A stretch of 64,000 nucleotides of DNA from Fodinibacter sp963811825 (GTDB lineage: Bacteria; Actinomycetota; Actinomycetes; Actinomycetales; Dermatophilaceae): the NCBI GenBank assembly GCA_963811825.1, contig CAWESS010000036.1:310001-374000 (forward strand). The letters are read 5' to 3'. Positions 45,206 to 53,778 of this stretch are shown piece after piece. The notes under the pieces are model-generated. The model was given only the letters and a program-made list of their open reading frames with translations, searched no databases and had not been told where the DNA came from. A program made the position numbers and the translations under genes. Each line of letters starts with the position of its first letter. Position 1 is the first letter of the stretch.

Positions 45206-46278
45206 CGGTCGGCGATGACGGCCAGGCGCGCGGCCTCGTCGGCGTCGACGCAGGACTGGATCATCGGGTCGAGCTCGCCGTCGAGGACCGTGTCGAGGTT
45301 GTAGGCCTTGAAGCCGGTGCGGTGGTCGCTGATCCGGTTCTCGGGGAAGTTGTAGGTGCGGATGCGCTCGGAGCGGTCGACCGTGCGCACCTGGCTGTTG
45401 CGCACGGAGGCGTCGGCGGCGTGGCGCTCGTCCATGGCGATCTGGTGCAACCGGGCGCGCAGCACCCGCATCGCGGCCTCGCGGTTCTGCAGCTGGCTCT
45501 TCTCGTTCTGGCAGGAGACGACGAGTCCGGTCGGCAGGTGGGTGATGCGCACGGCCGAGTCGGTGGTGTTCACGCTCTGGCCCCCGGGGCCGCTGGAGCG
45601 GAAGACGTCGATGCGCAGGTCGTTGGGGTCGATCGTCACCTCGACCTCCTCGGCCTCGGGCATGACCCAGACACCTGCTGCGCTGGTGTGGATGCGGCCC
45701 TGGCTCTCGGTGACGGGCACGCGCTGCACGCGGTGCACCCCGCCCTCGAACTTCAGCCTCGCCCAGGGCGCCTCGCCCGGCTGAGCGGTGCCGCGGGCCT
45801 TGACGGCCACGCGGACGTCCTTGTAGCCGCCGAGGTCGGACTCGGTCGCGTCGAGCACCTCGGTGCGCCAGCCCCGGCGCTCGGCGTGGCGCAGGTACAT
45901 GCGCAGCAGGTCACCGGCGAACAGGGCCGACTCCTCGCCACCCTCGCCGGCCTTGACCTCGAGGATGACGTCACGGTCGTCGTCGGGGTCGCGCGGGATG
46001 AGCAGCCGGCGCAGGCGGTCCTCGGCGGCGGCCAGGGTGGCCTCGAGGGCGGGGATCTCCTCGGCGAACGCGGGGTCCTCGGCGGCCAGCTCGCGGGCGG
46101 CCTGGACGTCGTCCTTGGCGCTGACCCAGGCGTGGTGCGCCGCGACGGTCGGGCCGAGGGCGGCATACCGCTTGTTCAGCTCACGGCTCCTGTCCGGGTC
46201 CGAGGCGACGACGGGGTCGGCCATCTCCCGCTCGAGCGCCGCGTGCTCGGCGACGAGGGCCTGGGCGGACTCGAGCAC
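45202..46278 (-). CDS. prfA: Peptide chain release factor 1
   Basis: The 358-residue product has the GGQ motif in SSGPGGQSVNTTDSAV and the PxT/PAT-type tripeptide region of RF1, which reads UAA and UAG. The GTG at 46278 follows CAGGAGG with good spacing; the frame is open upstream but antisense to other coding sequence. It shares an operon with prmC. Confidence 0.95.
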   Translation of the reverse strand: MLESAQALVAEHAALEREMADPVVASDPDRSRELNKRYAALGPTVAAHHAWVSAKDDVQAARELAAEDPAFAEEIPALEATLAAAEDRLRRLLIPRDPDDDRDVILEVKAGEGGEESALFAGDLLRMYLRHAERRGWRTEVLDATESDLGGYKDVRVAVKARGTAQPGEAPWARLKFEGGVHRVQRVPVTESQGRIHTSAAGVWVMPEAEEVEVTIDPNDLRIDVFRSSGPGGQSVNTTDSAVRITHLPTGLVVSCQNEKSQLQNREAAMRVLRARLHQIAMDERHAADASVRNSQVRTVDRSERIRTYNFPENRISDHRTGFKAYNLDTVLDGELDPMIQSCVDADEAARLAVIADR

Positions 46279-46342
46279 GGGGGCCTCCTGGGCTGCGGGC
46301 TGTCTGTGCGTGGCGGTGGGTCGAGGGACTCGGGAAAGACGA

Positions 46343-46382
46343 GTGCGCCGGCCCGTCCCGGCGAGGGGACGGACCGGCGCAC
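46343..46382 (-). terminator. Strong hairpin between rpmE and prfA
   Basis: A 17-bp stem with one mismatch (GTGCGCCGGCCCGTCCC opposite GGGACGGACCGGCGCAC) with a 6-base loop lies directly after the rpmE stop. On the minus strand it is followed by TCGTCTTTCCC, weakly T-rich. CGGGAAAG occurs on both sides. It probably ends rpmE transcripts and isolates prfA. Confidence 0.7.
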
Positions 46383-46390
46383 CGGGAAAG

Positions 46391-46606
46391 CTACTTGGCG
46401 ACCTTCTTGCCGTAGCGAGCCTCGAAGCGGGCCACGCGGCCACCGGTGTCGAGGATCTTCTGCTTGCCCGTGTAGAACGGGTGGCACTGCGAGCAGACGT
46501 CGGCGTGGATGACGCCGTTCTTGGCCGTGCTGCGCGTGGTGAACGTCGCGCCACAGGTGCAGGTGACCGTGGTCTCGACGTAGTCGGGGTGGATGTCCTT
46601 CTTCAC
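46391..46606 (-). CDS. rpmE: 50S ribosomal protein L31 (zinc-binding type)
   Basis: The 71-residue product begins KKDIHPDYVETTVTCTCGATF and has CTC plus CSQC, the four cysteines of the zinc-containing C+ form. Its GTG follows AAGGAG with ideal spacing. It sits alone between the hairpin above and a 219-bp gap that holds no other gene I can support. Confidence 0.95.
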   Translation of the reverse strand: MKKDIHPDYVETTVTCTCGATFTTRSTAKNGVIHADVCSQCHPFYTGKQKILDTGGRVARFEARYGKKVAK

Positions 46607-46825
46607 GATGTTCTCCTTGGAGGTGTCCGGGTCGGCGGGCTCAGCACCGTGCTGCAAACCCTTGGCGCCCCGACTGCGCCCCTCGTGGTGAGGGCGCTCA
46701 GGAAACGCATCGAATGCCGTGAACCGGTCCAGCGATCAAGTGTGCCAGAGGTGGCACACAGTGGCCTAAACGGCGGTGGCGCCTCCGGCATTCCTTCTGT
46801 CGGCTGTGGTCGGTACGGTGCCGGG

Positions 46826-47680
46826 ATGAGGTTCGGAGCCGTCATCACGTATGCCACCGAGCGGGAGTTCACCGAGCTCGCCGTCGTCGCCGAGGATGCC
46901 GGGTGGGACCAGGTCTTCTCCTGGGAGGCGGTCTGGGGTCAGGACGCCTGGGTCACCCTCGGGGCCGCCGCGATGGCCACCGAGCGGATCCGCCTCGGCA
47001 CGCTCCTCACCCCGGCCGCCAGGCACCGCCCGTGGGACCTCGCGTCGAAGGTCGCGTCGGTCGACCGGCTGTCCGACGGTCGGGTGACCCTCGGGGTCGG
47101 CCTGGGCGCGCTGCACGGCAACTGGCTGGCCTTCGAGGCCGACGAGGGCCGGGCCGTGCGCGCGCGCAAGCTCGACGAGGTGCTCGCCGTCTACGCCGGC
47201 CTCATGGGCGGGCAGCCCTTCTCGTATGCCGGGGAACACTTCTCGGCGTCCCCCGTCACCGAGCTCGTCCCGCCGCCGCCCGTCCAGACGCCCCACCCGC
47301 CGGTGTGGTGCGTCGGGATGCTCGTGCCGGGCCGCACCCGTCAGCGATCGCTCGAGCGGGCCGCCCGGTGGCAGGGCGTCTTCCCGGCCGTCGCCGGGGG
47401 CAGCCTCGAGAACCCGGGGTCGCACCTCACGCCTGCGTCCCTGCGTGAGCTCGTCGAGCGCATCGGCACACTGCGGGCGGATGCCGGGCAGACGATGGCG
47501 GGCTACGACGTCGTCGTCGAGGGCGACAGCCACGGCTCGTTCGGCACGGTCCGTCCCCCGGTGCAGCAGTGGGCGGATGCCGGTGCCACGTGGTGGGTGG
47601 AGTCGTGGTGGGACCTTCCCGACTCCCCCGAGGGGCGTGCGGAGATGCGGCGCCGCCTCGAGCTCGGCCCTCCGAGGTGA
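46826..47680 (+). CDS. LLM class (F420-dependent-type) oxidoreductase
   Basis: The 284-residue product is a TIM barrel of the luciferase-like monooxygenase class (MRFGAVITYATEREFTELAVVAEDAGWDQVFSWEA; RIRLGTLLTPAARHRPWDLASKVASVDRLSDGRVTLGVGLG). Actinobacterial members of this size mostly use F420, but FMN cannot be excluded; the substrate is unknown. It stands on the plus strand inside the minus-strand rho-rpmE block and its stop overlaps the start of the GNAT gene (GTGA). Confidence 0.85.
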   Translation: MRFGAVITYATEREFTELAVVAEDAGWDQVFSWEAVWGQDAWVTLGAAAMATERIRLGTLLTPAARHRPWDLASKVASVDRLSDGRVTLGVGLGALHGNWLAFEADEGRAVRARKLDEVLAVYAGLMGGQPFSYAGEHFSASPVTELVPPPPVQTPHPPVWCVGMLVPGRTRQRSLERAARWQGVFPAVAGGSLENPGSHLTPASLRELVERIGTLRADAGQTMAGYDVVVEGDSHGSFGTVRPPVQQWADAGATWWVESWWDLPDSPEGRAEMRRRLELGPPR

Positions 47681-48306
47681 GCCACGAACCCGGCGGCGAC
47701 CCGGCATCCGGCGTGGTCATCCGTCAGGCAACCGCTCAGGATGCCGCGGCGCTGGTCACGCTTCGAGCGTTGATGTTCGAGGCGATGGGCACCCGCACCG
47801 AGCAGCTCGAGCACGATGCGTGGCGTGACGCCGCACTGGCGTGGTTCACCCGCCGCATCGGCACCGCGGGAGTGCGGGTCGTCGTCGCGGAGGTCGACGG
47901 CAAGGTCGCCTCAGGCATCGTGGGTGAGGTGACCTCACTGATCCCCGGTCCGGGAACCCCCAACGGGTCGGTCGGGCTCATCTCGAATGTCGCGACCCTC
48001 CCGAGGTATCGCGGGCACGGCCTGGCTGGTCTGGTCACGGATGACCTGCTGCGCTGGTTCTCGTCGAGCACCGACGTCACGCGCGTGGACCTCTTCGCGA
48101 CGCCGGGTGGCACCCGGATCTACGAACCCCGAGGATTCGTGAACCGCAGCTTCCCCGGGATGTGCCTCGCTGTGGCGCGCGAGCCTCGAGACGCCCAGAG
48201 GACGGACCTGACGACGGGCAGTGGGCCCCGAAAGCCCTCCCGGGGCGGCGTGCGTCGTCAGGTCCGAGCGGCGACCGACGTCAGTCGTTCTCGTCCTCGA
48301 GCTTGA
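47677..48306 (+). CDS. GNAT family N-acetyltransferase with run-on C terminus
   Basis: The 209-residue frame has the GNAT fold (VVIRQATAQDAAALVTLRALM; VGLISNVATLPRYRGHGLAGLVTDDLL with the acetyl-CoA loop RYRGHG; IYEPRGFVNRSFPGM). Typical members end near residue 172. Here no stop occurs until 48306, so the last 35 or so residues (Arg/Ser rich) are read through the rho-side hairpin and overlap the rho 3' end by 26 bases. The GTG start overlaps the LLM stop. Substrate unknown. Confidence 0.8.
   Translation: MSHEPGGDPASGVVIRQATAQDAAALVTLRALMFEAMGTRTEQLEHDAWRDAALAWFTRRIGTAGVRVVVAEVDGKVASGIVGEVTSLIPGPGTPNGSVGLISNVATLPRYRGHGLAGLVTDDLLRWFSSSTDVTRVDLFATPGGTRIYEPRGFVNRSFPGMCLAVAREPRDAQRTDLTTGSGPRKPSRGGVRRQVRAATDVSRSRPRA
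48203..48266 (-). terminator. Long hairpin downstream of rho, inside the GNAT tail
   Basis: CGGACCTGACGACG (48203-48216) and CGTCGTCAGGTCCG (48253-48266) form a perfect 14-bp stem; an inner GC-rich stem (GGGCCCC/CGGGGC) lies between them. It starts 15 bases after the rho stop on the minus strand and also lies near the end of the GNAT gene, so it may serve both convergent genes. Confidence 0.6.
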
Positions 48307-50164
48307 TCGTGGCGGTCTGCTGGACCTGCGTGAGGAACTCGTAGTTCGTCTTGGTCTTGCGCAGGCGGTCCAGGAGCAGCTCGATGCCCTGCTGCGAGTC
48401 GAGTGCGGCAAGCACCCGGCGCAGCTTCCACATGATCCGCAGCTCCTCGGGAGCCAGGAGGATCTCCTCCTTGCGCGTGCCCGAGTTGTTGATGTCGACC
48501 GCGGGGAAGATCCGGCGGTTCGCGAGCTGGCGGTCGAGCTTGAGCTCCATGTTGCCGGTGCCCTTGAACTCCTCGAAGATCACCTCGTCCATGCGCGACC
48601 CGGTCTCGACGAGCGCGGTGGCGAGGATGGTGAGCGAGCCACCGTCCTCGATGTTGCGGGCGGCCCCGAAGAACTTCTTCGGCGGGTACAGCGCCGCGGA
48701 GTCGACGCCACCGGACAGGATCCGCCCGCTGGCGGGAGCCGCCAGGTTGTAGGCCCGACCCAGCTTGGTGATCGAGTCCAGGAGCACGACGACGTCGTGA
48801 CCCATCTCGACCAGTCGCTTGGCTCGCTCGATGGCGAGCTCGGCGACGGTCGTGTGGTCCTCGGCCGGACGGTCGAAGGTGGAGGAGATGACCTCACCCT
48901 TGACGGCCCGCTGCATGTCGGTGACCTCCTCGGGACGCTCGTCGACGAGGACGACCATGAGGTGGCACTCGGGGTTGTTCGTCGTGATCGCGTTGGCGAG
49001 CGCCTGCATGACCATCGTCTTGCCGGCCTTGGCGGGCGCCACGATGAGCCCCCGCTGACCCTTGCCGATGGGGGCCACGAGGTCGATGATGCGCGTGGTG
49101 AGCAGCCCCTGCTCGGTCTCCAGCCGCAGGCGGTCCTGGGGGTAGAGCGGGGTCAGCTTGCCGAACTCGGGGCGGCTGCGGGCGTCCTCGGGCGACATGC
49201 CGTTGACCGTGTCGAGCTGGGCCAGCGGGGTGTACTTCGCCCGGTTGTTGCGCCCGCCCACGCTCTGCTGCTGACCGTCGTCTCCCTCGCGGGAGGCCTT
49301 GATCGAGCCGGTGACGGCGTCACCCTTGCGCAGGCCGTGACGCTTGACCATCTGCAGGGGCACGTAGACGTCGCTGCTGCCGGGCAGGTAACCCGTCGTG
49401 CGGACGAACGCGTAGCTGTCGAGGATGTCGAGGATGCCGGCCACGGGCACCAGGACGTCGTCCTCGGTGACGAAGGCGTCCGAGGGTGCCTCGGCCTGGT
49501 CGACACCCGTGCCCGGACGCCGCTTGTCGCGGTTGCGGCCACGGTTGCGGCGACGACGTCCACCGCGGCCGTCCTCGTCGTCGAACCGGTTCTGGCCGCC
49601 CTGGCTCTGGGCGTTCTGGCCCTGGGTGCCCTGGGCCTGCGAACCGTCGTTGCCCTGGACGTCAGCGTCCCCCTGGACCTGCTCGGCGCCCGGGTGGTCG
49701 GTCTGTGCCTCGCGGCGGTCGGTCTGTGCCTCGCGGCGGTCGGCACGCTCCTGGCGCGATGCGCGCTCACGGGTGCGCGTGTCGGCGCGCTCCTGGCGCT
49801 CGACGGGCTCGGAACGCTCGCTGGGCTCGCCGCGATCCGCGCGCTCCTGCGCAGGGGCTTCCACGACGGGCGCCTCTGTTGCCGGGGCAGCCTGCGGGCT
49901 GGACGCCGCGGGCTCGACGCCCCGACCGGTGCTGGTCGCGCGACGGGCGCGACGCGGCTCGCTGGTGCTCGCCGGCCCGCTCTCGCCGTTCTGGCGGGAC
50001 TTGATGGCGGCGACGAGGTCGCCCTTGCGCATCTTGGTGGTACCGCTGATGCCCATGCTCGAGGCCAGGCCCTGGAGCTCTGCCAACCGCATCGCGGTGA
50101 GCGCTCCGGAACGACGCGGGCTCGCGCCCGCCGTCGATGCCTCAAGAGTGGTGGTGTCTGACAC
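48281..50164 (-). CDS. rho: Transcription termination factor Rho
   Basis: The 627-residue hexameric RNA helicase has the Rho N-terminal domain (MRLAELQGLASSMGISGTTKMRKGDL), a disordered insert of about 170 residues rich in Arg/Glu/Gln (including RREAQTD twice in tandem and RRRRNRGRNRDKRR), the cold-shock RNA-binding domain (GYLPGSSDVYVPLQMVKRHGLRKGD) and the ATPase core with Walker A APAKAGKT. The insert is typical of actinobacterial Rho and binds RNA. The GTG at 50164 follows AAAGGATCC; the frame extends 41 codons upstream without similarity. Confidence 0.95.
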   Translation of the reverse strand: MSDTTTLEASTAGASPRRSGALTAMRLAELQGLASSMGISGTTKMRKGDLVAAIKSRQNGESGPASTSEPRRARRATSTGRGVEPAASSPQAAPATEAPVVEAPAQERADRGEPSERSEPVERQERADTRTRERASRQERADRREAQTDRREAQTDHPGAEQVQGDADVQGNDGSQAQGTQGQNAQSQGGQNRFDDEDGRGGRRRRNRGRNRDKRRPGTGVDQAEAPSDAFVTEDDVLVPVAGILDILDSYAFVRTTGYLPGSSDVYVPLQMVKRHGLRKGDAVTGSIKASREGDDGQQQSVGGRNNRAKYTPLAQLDTVNGMSPEDARSRPEFGKLTPLYPQDRLRLETEQGLLTTRIIDLVAPIGKGQRGLIVAPAKAGKTMVMQALANAITTNNPECHLMVVLVDERPEEVTDMQRAVKGEVISSTFDRPAEDHTTVAELAIERAKRLVEMGHDVVVLLDSITKLGRAYNLAAPASGRILSGGVDSAALYPPKKFFGAARNIEDGGSLTILATALVETGSRMDEVIFEEFKGTGNMELKLDRQLANRRIFPAVDINNSGTRKEEILLAPEELRIMWKLRRVLAALDSQQGIELLLDRLRKTKTNYEFLTQVQQTATIKLEDEND

Positions 50165-50362
50165 GAAGGATCCTTTCCCTCGCTCGTGGATGGCCTCGAT
50201 ACGGCCGATCTCGGGAGCCCACGTCGGGTCCGCAGCGCATGCTGAAGGGAAGCCCAGATCGTGGTGTGGTCGACTCGCGGCAGGCAACGGGAGGGAAGCC
50301 CGGCATCGGCTGCGGTCGCACCGTCACAGTAGCACCGACGACTCGTCGGCAGCGCCGAGCGC

Positions 50363-51310
50363 TCAACCTCGTGACAGCACCGTGACCCGCGCTCCACGAT
50401 CCGGGATGCCGGGGGTCAGGACCCGCCACCCGTCCTCACCGTGGGCGCGCACCGCATCGACGTGTTCGCGCACCGCGAGCACGAGCACCGAGGGGCCAGC
50501 CCCTGAGATCACGGCCGCGTGTCCGTCCGCGCGCAGCCGGTCCACGAGGGCCATCGACGCGGCGTACGAGGGCCGGCGCGCCTCCTGGTGCAACCACTCG
50601 CGGGTGGCGGCGAGCAGGTGCTGGGGGGCGAACCCCACGGCGTGCGCGAGCAGCGCGGCGCGGGCCGAGTTGGCCGCGGCATCCGCCAGACGCACCTGCT
50701 GCGGCAGCACCGACCTGGCCTTGGCGGTGGACAGCTGCACCTCGGGGGCGAAGACGACGGGCACGACGTCCGGGTGGACCGGCAGGTGCACCGTGGTCGT
50801 CGATGCCTGCTCGTCGTCGGACCACGAGAGGGTGAACCCACCGTGCACGCTCGCCGAGGCGTTGTCGGGGTGCCCCTCGAGCCGGGACGCCAACGAGTTC
50901 GCGAAGGTGAGGTCGACGTCCTCACCCGACGCGCCGTCGGAGACGTCGGCCAGTGCCTGCGCGGCCACGATCCCGGTGACGATCGCCGTCGCCGACGAGC
51001 CCATCCCCCGGCCGTGCGGCACCTCGTTCGTGCAGTCCATTCGAAGCCCCTGCGGCGGCTGGACCCCCAGCTCGCCCCAGGCGACGTGCATCGCCCGGTG
51101 CACGAGGTGCGTGCCGTCCAGGGGCACGGAACCCGCACCCTCACCCGCCACGGTCACGACGAGGCCCGGGGATGCCGTGACGCTCACCCGAGCGGTGTCC
51201 CACACCCCGAGCGCGCAGCCGATCGAGTCGAAGCCCGGGCCGAGGTTGGCGCTGCTCGCCGGCACGCGCACCTCCACCTCGACGCCGGCCCGAAGCCGCG
51301 CGGTGCTCAC
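50363..51310 (-). CDS. thrB: Homoserine kinase
   Basis: The 315-residue GHMP kinase has VRVPASSANLGPGFDSIG, the ATP loop PHGRGMGSSATAI and the C-terminal GAGPSVLVL. It phosphorylates homoserine for threonine synthesis. The GTG at 51310 overlaps the thrC stop (GTGA), so the enzymes are co-translated. It is the last gene of the hom-thrC-thrB unit. Confidence 0.95.
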   Translation of the reverse strand: MSTARLRAGVEVEVRVPASSANLGPGFDSIGCALGVWDTARVSVTASPGLVVTVAGEGAGSVPLDGTHLVHRAMHVAWGELGVQPPQGLRMDCTNEVPHGRGMGSSATAIVTGIVAAQALADVSDGASGEDVDLTFANSLASRLEGHPDNASASVHGGFTLSWSDDEQASTTTVHLPVHPDVVPVVFAPEVQLSTAKARSVLPQQVRLADAAANSARAALLAHAVGFAPQHLLAATREWLHQEARRPSYAASMALVDRLRADGHAAVISGAGPSVLVLAVREHVDAVRAHGEDGWRVLTPGIPDRGARVTVLSRG

Positions 51311-52410
51311 CCGTCGAGACCCAGGGCCACCGCGACGCTGAACGCGTCGACCGGCACGCGCACGGGGGCGACGTCCTCGCCGTCGGACGTGCGCAACGCC
51401 CACTGCGGGTCCTTGAGCCCGTGCCCCGTCACGGTGCACACGATCGTGGCGTCGGCCGGCACGATGCCGGCACGGTGCGCCTTCAGCAGGCCCGCGATGC
51501 TGGCCGCCGAACCGGGCTCGACGAAGATGCCCTCGGTGGAGGACAGCACGCGATGGCCCTCGAGGATCTCGTCGTCGGTGACCATCTCGATGCGGCCGCC
51601 GGACTCGTCGCGCGCGGCCTCGGCCTGCTTCCAGGACGCCGGGTTGCCGATGCGGATGGCGGTGGCGATGGTCTCGGGGTGGTCCACCGGGTGACCGAGC
51701 ACGATGGGGGCGGCGCCGGCAGCCTGGTAGCCCCACATCTGCGGGGTGCGCGTCGCGACGGGTGCCAGCTCGACCCCGCCGAGACCCGCTGTCGCAGTGG
51801 CGTATTCGGTGTAGCCGCGCCAGTAGGCCGTGATGTTCCCCGCGTTCCCGACGGGCAGGATGTGGATGTCGGGGGCATCGCCGAGGGCGTCGACGACCTC
51901 GAAGGCCGCGGTCTTCTGCCCCTCGATGCGCGCCGGGTTGACCGAGTTGACGAGCTCGACGGGGTACGCCTCCGCGAGCTTGCGGGCCACCGTGAGGCAG
52001 TCGTCGAAGTTGCCCTCGACCTGGATGAGGGTGGCGCCGTGGGCGACGGCCTGGCTCAGCTTGCCCATCGAGATCTTGCCGTCGGGCACGAGCACGGCAC
52101 AGGTCATCCCGGCCTTGGTCGCGTACGCCGCGGCGCTGGCGCTCGTGTTGCCCGTGCTCGCGCAGATGACGGCCTTGGCGCCGTGCTTCTTGGCCATCGA
52201 GATCGCGGTCGTCATCCCGCGGTCCTTGAACGATGCCGTCGGGTTGAGCCCCTCGAACTTCACGAGGACGTTGGCACCGGTCAGCTCGGAGAGCCCCTCG
52301 CACGGGATGAGCGGGGTGCCGCCCTCCTGCAGGGTCACGACCGGTGCGCCCGCGAGCATCGGCAGGCGGTCGGCATACTCGCGGATCACGCCGCGCCACA
52401 GGTGAGCCAC
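51307..52410 (-). CDS. thrC: Threonine synthase
   Basis: The 367-residue PLP enzyme has the PLP lysine in NPTASFKDRGMT, the phosphate loop VGNAGNITAYW, and VEPGSAAS near the C terminus. The length marks the short class typical of actinobacteria. It converts O-phosphohomoserine to threonine. GTG start, 3 bases after the hom stop. Confidence 0.95.
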   Translation of the reverse strand: MAHLWRGVIREYADRLPMLAGAPVVTLQEGGTPLIPCEGLSELTGANVLVKFEGLNPTASFKDRGMTTAISMAKKHGAKAVICASTGNTSASAAAYATKAGMTCAVLVPDGKISMGKLSQAVAHGATLIQVEGNFDDCLTVARKLAEAYPVELVNSVNPARIEGQKTAAFEVVDALGDAPDIHILPVGNAGNITAYWRGYTEYATATAGLGGVELAPVATRTPQMWGYQAAGAAPIVLGHPVDHPETIATAIRIGNPASWKQAEAARDESGGRIEMVTDDEILEGHRVLSSTEGIFVEPGSAASIAGLLKAHRAGIVPADATIVCTVTGHGLKDPQWALRTSDGEDVAPVRVPVDAFSVAVALGLDG

Positions 52411-52413
52411 GGC

Positions 52414-53778
52414 TCAGTCCCCTTCCACACGCATGACGGACGCGACGTCGTCGACCGCGTCGAGCTCGGCGAGGGCGTCGACGGTGGCCGCGAGCGCGGC
52501 ATCCGAGGCGCGGTGCGTCACGACGATCAGCTTGGCCCGCTCCCCCGACCCCGGCGCGACCTGTTGACGGACGGTCTCGATGGAGACGCCGTGCTCGGCG
52601 AAGGACGTCGCGACCTGCGCGAGCACCCCCGGCCGGTCCGCGACGTCGAGGCTGATGTGGTAGCGCGTGAGGGCCTGACCCATGTCGACCGCGGGCAGGT
52701 CGGCGTACGCCGACTCGCCCGGTCCGCGACCGCCGGACACCTTGTGCCGGGCCACGGCGACGACGTCGCCGAGCACGGCGGATGCCGTGGGGTCGCCACC
52801 CGCGCCGCGGCCGTAGAACATGAGCGGCCCGGCGGCCGTCGCCTCGACGAAGACGGCGTTGAACGCGTCGCGGACGCTGGCGAGCGGGTGGCTGCGGGGG
52901 ATCATCGCCGGGTGGACGCGCACGCTCACGGCATCCGCGCCGTCCGCGGTGGTGACCCGCTCGCAGATCGCGAGCAGCTTGACGACGCAGTCCATCTCAC
53001 GGGCGGCCTGGATGTCGCCGGCGGTGACCTCGGTGATGCCCTCGCGGTGCACGTCGGCGCTGGAGACCCGGGTGTGGAAGGCCAGGCTGGCGAGGATGGC
53101 GGCCTTGGCGGCGGCGTCGAAGCCCTCGACGTCGGCCGTGGGGTCGGCCTCGGCGTACCCGAGGGCCTGCGCCTGCTCGACGGTCTCGGCGAAGCCGGCC
53201 CCGCTGGTGTCCATCTTGTCCAGGACGAAGTTGGTCGTGCCGTTGACGATGCCGAGCACCTTGCGGACGTCGTCACCGGCGAGGGACTCGCGGATGGGCC
53301 GGAGGATGGGGATGGCCCCGGCCACGGCCGCCTCGTAGTAGAGGTCGACGTCAGCGGCATCCGCAGCGGCGTACAGGGTCGGGCCGTCCTCGGCGAGCAG
53401 TGCCTTGTTGGCGGAGACCACCGAGGCGCCGTGCTCCATGGCGCGCAGGATGAGGCCGCGCGCGGGGTCGATGCCGCCGATGACCTCGATGACGATGTCG
53501 GCTCGGGTGACGAGCTCGTCAGCGTCCGCGGTGAACAGCGACGGGTCGACGGGCACGTCGGGCCGCGGCCGCTGGGGGCGGCGTACGGCGATGCCCACGA
53601 GCTCGAGCGGCACGCCCACCCGGGCTGCCAGGTCGTCGGCGTGCTCGACCAGCCGCCTCGCGACGGCCGAGCCCACGACGCCGCAGCCGAGCAGCGCGAT
53701 GCGCAGGGGGGCACCGGGTTCGTGCGCCATGGTGGTGAGCGCCATGGTGGGGTCCATCTCCTCGCTGTCGTTCCTCAC
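52414..53778 (-). CDS. hom: Homoserine dehydrogenase with C-terminal ACT domain
   Basis: The protein has the NAD(P) loop LLGCGVVGSAVARRL, the catalytic domain (VLGIVNGTTNFVLDKM; DVEGFDAAAKAAILASLAFH) and a C-terminal ACT domain (HISLDVADRPGVLAQVATSF) that usually confers threonine feedback control. The GTG at 53778 overlaps the lysA stop and gives 454 residues; ATGs at 53757 and 53745 are equally plausible as the first residues are not conserved. Confidence 0.93.
   Translation of the reverse strand: MRNDSEEMDPTMALTTMAHEPGAPLRIALLGCGVVGSAVARRLVEHADDLAARVGVPLELVGIAVRRPQRPRPDVPVDPSLFTADADELVTRADIVIEVIGGIDPARGLILRAMEHGASVVSANKALLAEDGPTLYAAADAADVDLYYEAAVAGAIPILRPIRESLAGDDVRKVLGIVNGTTNFVLDKMDTSGAGFAETVEQAQALGYAEADPTADVEGFDAAAKAAILASLAFHTRVSSADVHREGITEVTAGDIQAAREMDCVVKLLAICERVTTADGADAVSVRVHPAMIPRSHPLASVRDAFNAVFVEATAAGPLMFYGRGAGGDPTASAVLGDVVAVARHKVSGGRGPGESAYADLPAVDMGQALTRYHISLDVADRPGVLAQVATSFAEHGVSIETVRQQVAPGSGERAKLIVVTHRASDAALAATVDALAELDAVDDVASVMRVEGD

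Noticed and set aside
50363..52399. A 678-codon frame fusing thrB with an upstream region
   Set aside because: The upstream part lies in another frame of thrC and has no similarity; thrB starts at the GTG overlapping the thrC stop.
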